DNA of 64,000 nucleotides from Vogesella indigofera. Lineage in GTDB: Bacteria > Pseudomonadota > Gammaproteobacteria > Burkholderiales > Chromobacteriaceae. Position numbers and translations under genes: made by a program. The stretch is from positions 355,180 to 419,179 of the forward strand of contig NZ_RBID01000013.1 in the NCBI RefSeq assembly GCF_003633895.1, in the 5' to 3' direction. Positions 1 through 10,755 of the stretch are shown here, one piece after another. The notes beneath the pieces were generated by a model. It ran no database searches and was not told the origin of the DNA. It saw only the letters and a program-made list of their open reading frames with translations. Position 1 is the stretch's first letter, and every line of letters starts with the position of its first letter.

Positions 1-525
1 GATCGCCGCCAGCGCCGCCGGGATGGCGCGGCTGAGGCGCGGCAGCAGGTAGATGATGGCCATGGTCAGCCCCGTCAGCGCCGCCATCACCGCCAGCTGC
101 GGTGCGGCCAGCCACTGGCCGTCGTGCTTGAAATGGCCGGCCTGCGCCACCGTCATCACCAGCGCCAGGCCGTTGACGAAGCCCAGCATCACCGAGTGCG
201 GCACCATGCGGATGAACTTGCCGAGCTTGAACACGCCGAACAGCAGCTGCAGCACGCCCATCAGCACCACGCTGGCGTACAGGTATTCCACGCCGTACCG
301 GGTGACGATGGACACCATCACCACCGCCAGCGCGCCGGTGGCGCCGGAGATCATGCCCGGACGGCCGCCGAAGCTAGCGCTGATCAGGCACAGGAAAAAG
401 GCGGCATACAGCCCGGTCAGCGGGCTGACGTGAGCGACCAGCGCGAAGGCGATCGCCTCCGGTACCAGCGCCAGCGCCACGGTGATGCCGCTGAAAAAGT
501 CGGTCTTGATCGCCGACGGGGTCAT
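1..525 (-). CDS. SulP-family anion permease, C-terminal part off the left edge
   Basis: Reading leftwards from an ATG at 525, the frame stays open to the window edge (175 codons, incomplete at the 3' end). The N-terminal part is a membrane transporter of the SulP/SLC26 family: the segment [20 protein letters not shown] is the conserved first-helix region and [17 protein letters not shown] is the family's glycine-rich stretch. SulP proteins move sulfate, bicarbonate or other anions across the inner membrane; the substrate cannot be told from this fragment. It lies 163 bp downstream of a solute-binding protein gene on the same strand. A C-terminal STAS domain, expected in most family members, would be outside the window. 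Confidence 0.85.
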   Translation of the reverse strand, partial: MTPSAIKTDFFSGITVALALVPEAIAFALVAHVSPLTGLYAAFFLCLISASFGGRPGMISGATGALAVVMVSIVTRYGVEYLYASVVLMGVLQLLFGVFKLGKFIRMVPHSVMLGFVNGLALVMTVAQAGHFKHDGQWLAAPQLAVMAALTGLTMAIIYLLPRLSRAIPAALAAI

Positions 526-688
526 TTTGGTCAACACGCTACTCCGCAACAGGGCGCGCGCCGGCAGGCGGCGGCAAACGATAACAGGCAAGGAAAAGGC
601 AGAACGGCTGGCACGCGGCACGGCACGGCAGGCGAAAAAAGGGAGCGATTATGCTACAAAAACAGGCACTTGTCGCCGCGGGCGGCGC

Positions 689-1510
689 TCAGCCGGCGGC
701 CAGGGTTGGCCGCAAGGCACCGCTGCCCGGCGGCTGCGGGCGGAACAGCGGCTGGCTCTGCCCCGGCAGGCGGTAGCGCTGCGCCAGCGTCTGGTACAGC
801 CCGGCCTGCGCCTGCTGCTGCAGCGCCTTGTTGAAGCGGTCGCGCACACGCGGGTCGCGGAAGGACAACGCGTACTGCGTCGGCGGAAACAGCGCGTGGG
901 TACACAGCGCCTGGCGGTTGTTGAGCGGTACGTCCGGCTGCTGCGCGAAGTGCAGGAAGATGAACAGGTCGGAGATGACGACATCGGTGCGGCCGGTGAA
1001 CAGCAGGTTGTTCAGGATGGGCTGTGGCGACGATTCGACATAGTCGACGTTGGCCTTGGCCATCGCCGCGAATTCGGCACCGAGGAAGCGCTGCGCGTTG
1101 TGGAACGCCGCTACCCGGTACTGGCCCAGCTCGGCGATGTGCTTGGGCTGCAGGTGACGATGGCACAGCGTGATCGCCATGTTGCGGTAGGCGATGTAGG
1201 GCTCGGACACGAACGGGCCGTTGTTGGAGATGGCGGCATCGATGCGGCCGTCGGCCAGCGCCAGTTGTGCGCGCTGGTTGGGCAGCAGCAGTATTTTGGG
1301 CTGATAGCCGGCGGCGCGCAGCACGCTGCTGACCAGCTCGTACTCGATGCCGCGCGCCTCGTCGGCGATCACGTACGGCGGCTTGTTTTCGCCCAGCGCC
1401 ACCTGCAGCACCGGCAGCGGCGACTCCACCGCCGGCGCCGGCAGCGCCAGACACAGCAGCGCCGCCGTCAGCAGCCGGCGCGGCCAACCTTGGGCCGGGT
1501 AGCGCGCCAT
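689..1510 (-). CDS. Periplasmic solute-binding protein, family 3
   Basis: A 273-residue secreted protein: positively charged start, hydrophobic core at about residues 12-24 and an Ala-rich cleavage region, then a type-3 periplasmic binding fold (VALGENKPPYVIADEARGIE near residue 37, matching the usual opening strand and ligand loop). It probably binds a small polar ligand such as an amino acid, but no permease or ATPase gene is adjacent. The ATG lies 2 bp after the metH stop codon, so it may be expressed from the metH transcript. The extreme C-terminus (LRPTLAAG) is encoded by one copy of the dispersed word GTTGGCCGCA, and the signal-peptide region carries a near copy at 1482. Confidence 0.8.
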   Translation of the reverse strand: MARYPAQGWPRRLLTAALLCLALPAPAVESPLPVLQVALGENKPPYVIADEARGIEYELVSSVLRAAGYQPKILLLPNQRAQLALADGRIDAAISNNGPFVSEPYIAYRNMAITLCHRHLQPKHIAELGQYRVAAFHNAQRFLGAEFAAMAKANVDYVESSPQPILNNLLFTGRTDVVISDLFIFLHFAQQPDVPLNNRQALCTHALFPPTQYALSFRDPRVRDRFNKALQQQAQAGLYQTLAQRYRLPGQSQPLFRPQPPGSGALRPTLAAG

Positions 1511-1512
1511 GC

Positions 1513-5238
<3,726 letters not shown>

Positions 5239-5362
5239 GGCAAAGGCGACTTTTTTAAGTAAAACTATGTAGATGCGGGGCCGGTTATCTTAACATTGCG
5301 CACGCGGCTGCGAGATCGAATCCTTAGATCGAGCATTTATAACCATCTGGCTGGTGCTTCAT

Positions 5363-6121
5363 ATGAAAACCCCACTTCTGGTGCTAACCATTGTCGCTGC
5401 CGGCCTGCTGGCCAGCACGGCCCAGGCCGCGCCGGCGCTGCGCATCGGCGTCGCCGATTCCGACTCCGCCCCGATCGTGGTACTGGCCGGCAGCCAGCTG
5501 GTCGGCGGGCTGTCGAAGGAGCTGGGCGAAGAGCTAGGGCGCACGCTGAAGGCACCGGTGGAGTTCATCGTGGTGTCGCGCAAGCGGGTGGAGATGTCGA
5601 TCGACAACGGCAGCATCGACATCGTGTGCAACACCAATCCGGCGTGGTATGTCGGCGCCTCGCGCGTCGGCTGGACGCGCGAGTTCTACCCGCAGATCGA
5701 ACGGGTGATGTCGCTGAAGCCGCACCCGCGCACCATCGACAGCGTCGACGAGCTGGCCGGCCAGCGCATCGGCGTCATCGGCGGCTACCACTACACCACG
5801 GTGGAGCCGCTGTGGCAGGGCCAGCGCGCCACCCGCGTCAACCAGCCACGGCTGCCGCTGCTGATGCGCGCGCTGCAGACCGGCATGGTCGACGTGGTGA
5901 TCAATTCCGAGCTGGAGATGAGCGCCTGGGCGCGCGCCAACCCGGCGCAGGCGGCCAATCTGCGGCTACACCCGCTGGTGGTGTCGGTGATGCCGACGCG
6001 CTGCGCGGTGTCGCCGGGCAGCCGCTACAGCGAGAGCCGGCTCGACCAGGCCATCGGCGAGATGGAACAAAACGGCAGCATCCGGCGTATCCTTGACCGC
6101 TATGAATGGAAAAACCGCTAA
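5363..6121 (+). CDS. Periplasmic solute-binding protein, tandem paralogue 1
   Basis: A 252-residue protein with a clear signal peptide (MKTPLLVLTIVAAG, cleavage near AQA-AP) and a family-3 binding fold. The ATG at 5363 is chosen over the GTG at 5354. It shares the unusual segment CNTNPAWY, preceded by D-I-V, and an upstream RKRxE/M pattern with the next gene, so the two are duplicates. No permease or ATPase accompanies them; related orphan binding proteins are often taken for amino-acid sensors or scavengers, but the ligand is unknown. It is divergent from metH and overlaps the next gene by 20 bp, which suggests translational coupling. Confidence 0.8.
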   Translation: MKTPLLVLTIVAAGLLASTAQAAPALRIGVADSDSAPIVVLAGSQLVGGLSKELGEELGRTLKAPVEFIVVSRKRVEMSIDNGSIDIVCNTNPAWYVGASRVGWTREFYPQIERVMSLKPHPRTIDSVDELAGQRIGVIGGYHYTTVEPLWQGQRATRVNQPRLPLLMRALQTGMVDVVINSELEMSAWARANPAQAANLRLHPLVVSVMPTRCAVSPGSRYSESRLDQAIGEMEQNGSIRRILDRYEWKNR

Positions 6122-6881
6122 ACGTTGGCCGCAACGGCTGGCCGGCGCACTGTGCCTGCTGGCCGTGACCCTGCCTGCCGCCGCCGACGACCACACCCTC
6201 ACCGTCGGCGTCACCGAGAACGACGCCGCGCCGTCGATGATCTTTTCCTACAGCCCGCAGCCGCAGCTGGACGGCGGGCTGTGGAAGGACCTGCTGGACA
6301 GCATCGCCCACCAGCTCGGCCAGCGCGTGCAGTACCTGCCGCTGGCGCGCAAGCGCATGGACAGCTACCTGCAGGGCGGCCAGATCGACATGGTATGCAA
6401 CACCAACCCGGCGTGGTGGGAGGCGCCGGAACGCTTCCACTGGTCGCTGCCGCTGTCCGAGCAGGTGGAACGCTTCGTGTCGCCGCTGACGCTGCACGAA
6501 CGCATCACCTCGCTGAGCCAGCTCAACGGCCGCCGCATCGGCACCGTGATCGGCTACCACTACCCGGCGCTGGCGCACGCCTTTGCCCACGGCGCGCAGC
6601 GCATCGACCAGCAGCAGGGCAACCTGCAACTGCGCGCCGCCGCCAGCGGCGTGGTCGATGTCGCGGTGGTCGACGAGCTGAGCTTTGCCTGGTGGCTGAA
6701 AAACAACCTGCGCGAGGCGCACCAGGTACAGCTGCAGCCGCTGGTGCTGTCGCGCATGCCTCTCAGCTGCGCGCTGTCGCGCCGCTCGCACCTGGCGCCG
6801 GCCAGCCTCAACCACGCGATCCGCACCCTGCAGCAGCAGGGCGTGCTGGCCGCCCGCCTCAAGCCCTACCAGGTGCCATGA
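6102..6881 (+). CDS. Periplasmic solute-binding protein, tandem paralogue 2
   Basis: A 259-residue secreted protein (signal peptide about residues 10-28, LAGALCLLAVTLPAAA) of the same family as the preceding gene, with matching motifs GGLWKDL, RKRMD and DMVCNTNPAWW. The start at ATG 6102 lies inside the upstream reading frame; a TTG at 6093 is an alternative. One copy of the word GTTGGCCGCA (6124-6133) sits in the N-terminal coding region. The stop codon overlaps the next gene's ATG (ATGA at 6878). Ligand unknown. Confidence 0.8.
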   Translation: MNGKTAKRWPQRLAGALCLLAVTLPAAADDHTLTVGVTENDAAPSMIFSYSPQPQLDGGLWKDLLDSIAHQLGQRVQYLPLARKRMDSYLQGGQIDMVCNTNPAWWEAPERFHWSLPLSEQVERFVSPLTLHERITSLSQLNGRRIGTVIGYHYPALAHAFAHGAQRIDQQQGNLQLRAAASGVVDVAVVDELSFAWWLKNNLREAHQVQLQPLVLSRMPLSCALSRRSHLAPASLNHAIRTLQQQGVLAARLKPYQVP

Positions 6882-7474
6882 GCCAGCGCTACCTGTACCT
6901 GCACGGCTTCCAGTCCGGCCCGCAATCGCTGAAGGCGCGCGAGACCGCCGCCTGGCTGCAGCAGCACCCGGCCGCCGGCCAGCTGCTGTGTCCGCAGCTG
7001 TCGCCGTATCCGGCGCAGGCGATGCAGCAGCTGCAGTTGCTGATCGCGCAGCAGCAGCCGACGGCGCTGATCGGCAGCTCGCTGGGCGGCTTTTACGCCA
7101 CCGCGCTCGCCGAGCAACACCGGCTGCCGGCGGTACTGATCAACCCGGCGATCTGGCCGGAGCGCGAGTTGCAGCACTTCCTCGGCCCGCTGCACAACCC
7201 GTACACCGGCGAGCACTACCGCCTCGGCCGCGAGCACATGCAGCAGCTGGTGGCGATGCGGCCAGCGCGGCTGACCCCGGCGCGCTACTACCTGCTGCTG
7301 GGCACGGCCGACGCGGTGCTGGACTGGCGCGAGGCGGTGCGCCACTACGCCGGCGCCCGCCAGCTGGTACGCAACGGCGACGACCACCGCCTGCAGGCGT
7401 GGCCGCAGCTGCTGCCCGGCGTGGCGCGCTTTGTCGACGACTACTACCGCCGCCAGGCGTCGGCCGCCGGCTAA
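6878..7474 (+). CDS. yqiA: YqiA/YcfP-type alpha/beta-hydrolase (esterase)
   Basis: A 198-residue single-domain alpha/beta hydrolase. The N-terminus RYLYLHGFQSGPQS is the signature of the YqiA/YcfP esterase family, with the nucleophile serine in IGSSLGG (Ser68) and a final D-D-H region (NGDDHRL) near residue 169 supplying acid and histidine. YqiA of E. coli hydrolyses short acyl esters; the physiological substrate is not known. The start codon overlaps the previous stop as ATGA, so the three genes from 5363 form one coupled unit. Downstream lies the nested repeat region beginning at 7480. Confidence 0.88.
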   Translation: MSQRYLYLHGFQSGPQSLKARETAAWLQQHPAAGQLLCPQLSPYPAQAMQQLQLLIAQQQPTALIGSSLGGFYATALAEQHRLPAVLINPAIWPERELQHFLGPLHNPYTGEHYRLGREHMQQLVAMRPARLTPARYYLLLGTADAVLDWREAVRHYAGARQLVRNGDDHRLQAWPQLLPGVARFVDDYYRRQASAAG

Positions 7475-7479
7475 GCGCG

Positions 7480-7744
7480 TGTTCCCGATCTCGCGCGCAC
7501 ACGCGAGGCAAGGCGAAAACCGGGGGCGCAGCGTTTAGAACCGCTAACAAAACCCCTGATCCTGCGTTGCGCCTCCTTGCCGTACGACTTGTACTGTCTG
7601 CGTCGGCGCGCCTTGGCTCAGGTGCTCTGCGAGGTTTTGTTAGCGGCTCTTAGCTGGAGATAAACCCGCAGCCGAAGCCGTTTTCAACGCGGTATCGCCC
7701 CATCGGGATCCCCCATCAGGATTAAGTGCAGCAGATCGTGCACA
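7480..7744. repeat. MITE-like element, copy 1, interrupted by a second element
   Basis: Outer ends TGTTCCCGATCT (7480-7491) and AGATCGTGCACA (7733-7744) are imperfect inverted repeats of the same family as the elements at 8811 and 20050. The internal segments CGCGAGGCAAGGCGAAAAC and TAGCTGGAGATAA also match those copies. It is split by an unrelated 112-bp segment (7538-7649). The right half differs from the other copies and contains TTCAACGCGGTATCGC, which recurs at 37287. No protein is encoded in the 356 bp between yqiA and the oxidoreductase. Confidence 0.75.
7538..7649. mobile_element. 112-bp MITE nested in the 7480 element
   Basis: Left end GAACCGCTAACAAAACC (7538-7554) and right end GGTTTTGTTAGCGGCTC (7633-7649) are inverted repeats matching at 16 of 17 positions. 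The segment is flanked by TTA on both sides (7535-7537 and 7650-7652). The uninterrupted sequence at 20050-20183 reads GTTTAGCTGG at the same place, so TTA is a true 3-bp target duplication. Non-coding and too short for a transposase. Three-base TNA duplications are known for some IS5-group elements, which makes that group a candidate helper. Confidence 0.8.
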
Positions 7745-7830
7745 GGCTCTGGCGAACACTGTGTTCCCCCGCGCCATGCGCGCTTTGCGGCACACTGCCG
7801 CTGTTACCGACCCCACGCTCCGGAGGCCCC

Positions 7831-8805
7831 ATGAACCTGACCATCCGCCTGTCGCACTGCGGCGGCCCCGATGTCCTGCGCGCCGAACAGGCCGCCATCC
7901 CCGCACCGGCCGCCGGTGAAGTGCTGCTGCGCCACACCGCCATCGGCGTCAACTTCATCGACACCTACTACCGCAGCGGGCTGTATCCGCTGCCGCTGCC
8001 GTCCGGGCTTGGCTCCGAGGCCGCCGGCGTGGTGGCGGCGGTCGGCGACGGCGTCAGCCACCTGCAGGTCGGCGACCGCGTCGCCTACGCCGGTGGCGCA
8101 CAGGGCGCCTACAGCCAGTACCGCACGCTGCCGGCGGCGCTGCTGGTGAAGCTGCCGGACGACATCGCCGACGACACCGCCGCCTGCGTGATGCTGCAGG
8201 GCATGACCGTGGAGTACCTGATCCGCCGCACCTACGCGGTGGAAGCCGGCCAGACCGTGCTGTGGCACGCCGCCGCCGGCGGCGTCGGCCAGATCGCGGT
8301 GCAGTGGCTCAGCTCGCTGGGCGTCAACGTGATCGGCACCGTCGGCAGCGCCGACAAGGCCGCCATCGCGCTGCGGCTGGGCTGCAAGCAGGTGATCAAC
8401 TACCGCGAGGAAGACGTGGTGGCGCGGGTGCGCGAGCTGACCGGCGGCCGCGGCGTGCCGGTGGTGTACGACTCGGTGGGCAAGGACACCTTCGAGATGT
8501 CGCTGGACAGCCTCGCGCCGCGCGGCATGCTGGTCAGCTTCGGCAACGCCTCCGGCGCGGTGCCGCCGTTCGCGCCGCTGCTGCTGTCGCAGAAGGGCTC
8601 GCTGTTCTTCACCCGCCCCAAGCTGGGCGACTACGTGGCTACCCGCGCCGAGCTGGAAACCAGCGCCGAGGCACTGTTCGAACGCATCCGCGCCGGCGCG
8701 GTGAAGGTGCAGCCGTCGGCGCGCTACGCGCTGGCCGATGCGGCGCAGGCACACGCCGACCTGGAAGCGCGGCGCACGACCGGCTCTCTCATCCTGCTGC
8801 CCTGA
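7831..8805 (+). CDS. qorA: NADPH:quinone oxidoreductase (zeta-crystallin type)
   Basis: A 324-residue zinc-independent medium-chain dehydrogenase/reductase. GVNFIDTYYRSGLYPLPLP is the family's N-terminal signature. The Rossmann motif AAAGGVGQIAVQW lies near residue 150, and VYDSVGKDTF near 213 is the typical cofactor-domain strand. It probably reduces quinones with NADPH, one electron at a time, in the cytoplasm. A GGAGG ribosome site at 7822-7826 fixes the ATG at 7831. It stands alone, flanked on both sides by MITE-like repeats. Confidence 0.93.
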   Translation: MNLTIRLSHCGGPDVLRAEQAAIPAPAAGEVLLRHTAIGVNFIDTYYRSGLYPLPLPSGLGSEAAGVVAAVGDGVSHLQVGDRVAYAGGAQGAYSQYRTLPAALLVKLPDDIADDTAACVMLQGMTVEYLIRRTYAVEAGQTVLWHAAAGGVGQIAVQWLSSLGVNVIGTVGSADKAAIALRLGCKQVINYREEDVVARVRELTGGRGVPVVYDSVGKDTFEMSLDSLAPRGMLVSFGNASGAVPPFAPLLLSQKGSLFFTRPKLGDYVATRAELETSAEALFERIRAGAVKVQPSARYALADAAQAHADLEARRTTGSLILLP

Positions 8806-8810
8806 GAACC

Positions 8811-8942
8811 TGTTCACGATCTGCTGCGCTTCGTGAAACGTTACACGGTGAGTACGGCTTCGGCATGCTGGTTTATCTCCAGCTAAACGCCGCGCCCCTC
8901 GGTTTTCGCCTTGTCTCGCGTGAGCTCGCGAGATCGTGAACA
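8811..8942. repeat. MITE-like element, copy 2 (132 bp)
   Basis: Perfect 12-bp terminal inverted repeats TGTTCACGATCT (8811-8822) and AGATCGTGAACA (8931-8942). The interior is nearly identical, in opposite orientation, to 20050-20183 (for example GCGCTTCGTGAAACGTTACA and GTACGGCTTCGGCATGCTGG). It begins 5 bp after the qor stop codon and encodes no protein. Both ends being intact suggests it moved as a unit. Confidence 0.85.
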
Positions 8943-8971
8943 CGTCCTGAGCGCGACGCTTGCGGACGACA

Positions 8972-9005
8972 AAAAGGTTGGCCGCATCGCTGCGGCCAAC
9001 CTTTT
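8972..9005 (-). terminator. Hairpin terminator built from two facing copies of the dispersed word
   Basis: AAAAGGTTGGCCGCA (8972-8986), loop TCGC, then TGCGGCCAACCTTTT (8991-9005): a 15-bp perfect stem. Read on the minus strand the stem ends in a run of T, so it would terminate the small secreted-protein gene ending at 9026. Each arm carries GTTGGCCGCA. Confidence 0.85.
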
Positions 9006-9025
9006 CCTTGTGTCACTGTCCCAGC

Positions 9026-9349
9026 CTAGTCGCGCTCGGCGTCCTGCTGCTGACGCCAGCGCTGGTGGCGCGACGGTTTGTCGCGTCGCTCCGGGCGCGG
9101 GCCGCGCTCGGCGCCGTCGCCATCCGGCGGCAGGTAGTGCCAGCGGCGCAGCCGTTTCAGCGCCCGCGCCTCTTCCCGCGTCAGCTCGCCGCGCTCCACC
9201 GCCTCGCGCAGGCGCAGGTCGCGCAGGCGATGCGGTGGCGCCGCCTCGGCCTGCCACGCGGGCGGGCCGTTGTCGGCGCGCCAGGGCGGGGCCGCCAGCG
9301 CGCTGTTGCCGGCCAGCAGCGCCAGCAGGAGCAGGAAAAGGGCTTTCAT
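9026..9349 (-). CDS. Small secreted protein with a GELTxxE motif
   Basis: 107 residues with a signal peptide (MKALFLLLLALLAGNSALA, cleavage before APPW). The mature part is rich in Arg, Pro and Gln and contains ERGELTREEARALKRLRRW near residue 53. That stretch resembles SGALTDAELGQLKKERD in the neighbouring secreted protein at 9420, so the two probably share a short helical module. The C-terminus is basic and low-complexity. No function is known. It lies 70 bp downstream of the 9420 gene on the same strand and is followed by a strong hairpin terminator. Confidence 0.7.
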   Translation of the reverse strand: MKALFLLLLALLAGNSALAAPPWRADNGPPAWQAEAAPPHRLRDLRLREAVERGELTREEARALKRLRRWHYLPPDGDGAERGPRPERRDKPSRHQRWRQQQDAERD

Positions 9350-9419
9350 GGGTGCATTTTATCCTGCACACCGCGCGGCGGCCATGCCGGCAGCGGCGGT
9401 GTGCTCAAAGGTCCCCGGA

Positions 9420-9824
9420 TCAGTTGCCTTTGGCGGCAGGCGGGGTCGCCTGCACACCGCAATGCGCGTCACCGCGATGATGGCGCATCTTGTGGCCACC
9501 GTACTGCTTGCCGGCCACCGCTTCCGGCCACGCCTCGCGCTTGGCGGTGCGCTCGTTGTTGGCGATCAAGGCCTTGGTCTTGGCCTGCAGCTGCTCGTGC
9601 AGCTTCTGCATCTGCGCGTGCGCGGCGTCGCGTTCCTTCTTCAGCTGGCCCAGCTCGGCGTCGGTCAGCGCGCCGGACATCACCGCCTCGTGGTAGGCGC
9701 GCATGTTCTGGCGCATTTCCTCGCGCTGCGGCTTGCCGTCGCCACCAAAGGCGAAAGCAGTCAGCGATACGCCAGCCAGCAGGCTGGCGAGCAGGGTCAC
9801 GGCAACGGTACGTTTGGCATTCAT
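9420..9824 (-). CDS. Small periplasmic protein divergent from an OmpR-type system
   Basis: 134 residues. A signal peptide (about 1-26, LLASLLAGVSLTAFAFG) precedes a largely helical, charged region (KPQREEMRQNMRAYHEAV, then SGALTDAELGQLKKERD and a Gln/Lys-rich heptad-like stretch to about residue 95) and a His-rich tail (GGHKMRHHRGDAHCG). Size, location and helical content recall the Spy/CpxP family, but the LTxxQ repeats of that family are not clearly present. It is divergently transcribed from the two-component operon starting at 10021, which suggests it may be a target or accessory of that system. The His-rich tail might bind metal; that is inference. Confidence 0.7.
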   Translation of the reverse strand: MNAKRTVAVTLLASLLAGVSLTAFAFGGDGKPQREEMRQNMRAYHEAVMSGALTDAELGQLKKERDAAHAQMQKLHEQLQAKTKALIANNERTAKREAWPEAVAGKQYGGHKMRHHRGDAHCGVQATPPAAKGN

Positions 9825-9910
9825 GGTCAGACTCCTCGGTTACGACATCAAAGGGGATGAGCTGACTGTACGTGGCAGGTTTTGCGCGGGTATTGCCGCC
9901 GCGGCGGCAA

Positions 9911-9946
9911 GTGTTAATAGGTGTTAACCACCGCCGCCGCGTTAAC
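9911..9946. promoter_or_regulatory. Candidate OmpR-family binding site
   Basis: GTGTTAATAG at 9911-9920 is followed directly by GTGTTAACCA at 9921-9930, a GTGTTAA direct repeat with a 10-bp period. A further GTTAAC lies at 9941-9946. Tandem half-sites spaced about one helical turn are typical of OmpR/PhoB-family regulators. The site lies in the 196-bp divergent region between the secreted-protein gene (start 9824) and the response regulator (start 10021), suiting autoregulation and control of both sides. Confidence 0.5.
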
Positions 9947-10020
9947 GGCTGTTCATATCCGGGCTGACTTGGCGCGGCAGGCGCGTTACGCTTGGCAGAT
10001 AAAGACTCGGGATGTGACGG

Positions 10021-10755
10021 ATGGAAAACCACAAGATACTGGTCGTCGACGACGATGTGCGCCTGCGCGAGCTGCTGCAGCGCTACCTCGCGCAGCAGGG
10101 CTTCAGCGTCGATACGCTGCCGGACGCGCGCGACCTGGACCGCAAGCTGGCGCGCAACCGCCCGGACCTGCTGGTGCTGGACGTGATGATGCCCGGCGAC
10201 GACGGGCTGGCGGTGGTGCGTCGCCTGCGCGCGCAGGGCGAGCAGATCCCGGTGATCATGCTCACCGCGCGCGGCGAGGACATCGACCGCATCCTCGGCC
10301 TGGAAATGGGCGCCGACGACTACCTGGCCAAGCCGTTCAACCCGCGCGAGCTGGCGGCGCGCATCCACGCGGTGCTGCGCCGCCACGCGCAGACGCCGGT
10401 GGTGATGGCGCAGCACGACGACGCCGACGAGGTGCTCGGCTTCGGCCGCTGCGAGCTGCACCCGGCGCGGCGCGAGCTGCTGCGCGACGGCCAGCCGGTG
10501 GCGCTGACCACCGCCGAGTACGCGGTGCTGCTGGCGCTGGCCAGCCACCCGCGGCGGCCGCTGACGCGCGAACAGCTGATGGAGCTGGCGCTGGGCAAGG
10601 GCGGCGGCGAATCGCAGGATCGCAGCATCGACGTGCACATCTCGCGGCTGCGCAAGCTGATTGAGGACGGCGACGGCGCGCCGCGCTACCTGCAGACGGT
10701 GTGGGGCTACGGCTACGTGTTCGTGCCGGACGGCAAGGCAAGGGAAGCGACATGA
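10021..10755 (+). CDS. ompR: OmpR-family response regulator
   Basis: 244 residues: a receiver domain (about 5-118) with acidic pocket VVDDD and phospho-acceptor Asp54 in LLVLDVMMPG, switch Thr/Lys in MLTARG and LAKPF, then a winged-helix DNA-binding domain (about 140-238; SIDVHISRLRKLIE and VWGYGYVF). Sequence and pairing fit OmpR/RisA of betaproteobacteria, which control envelope or osmotic responses. Its TGA overlaps the kinase ATG (ATGA at 10752). The symbol is by family similarity only; a CpxR-like role is possible given the secreted neighbours. Confidence 0.85.
   Translation: MENHKILVVDDDVRLRELLQRYLAQQGFSVDTLPDARDLDRKLARNRPDLLVLDVMMPGDDGLAVVRRLRAQGEQIPVIMLTARGEDIDRILGLEMGADDYLAKPFNPRELAARIHAVLRRHAQTPVVMAQHDDADEVLGFGRCELHPARRELLRDGQPVALTTAEYAVLLALASHPRRPLTREQLMELALGKGGGESQDRSIDVHISRLRKLIEDGDGAPRYLQTVWGYGYVFVPDGKAREAT

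Noticed and set aside
5239..5362. Possible cobalamin riboswitch upstream of metH
   Set aside because: Only 115-125 bp separate the divergent genes, and no B12-box-like or SAM-riboswitch-like conserved core was seen.
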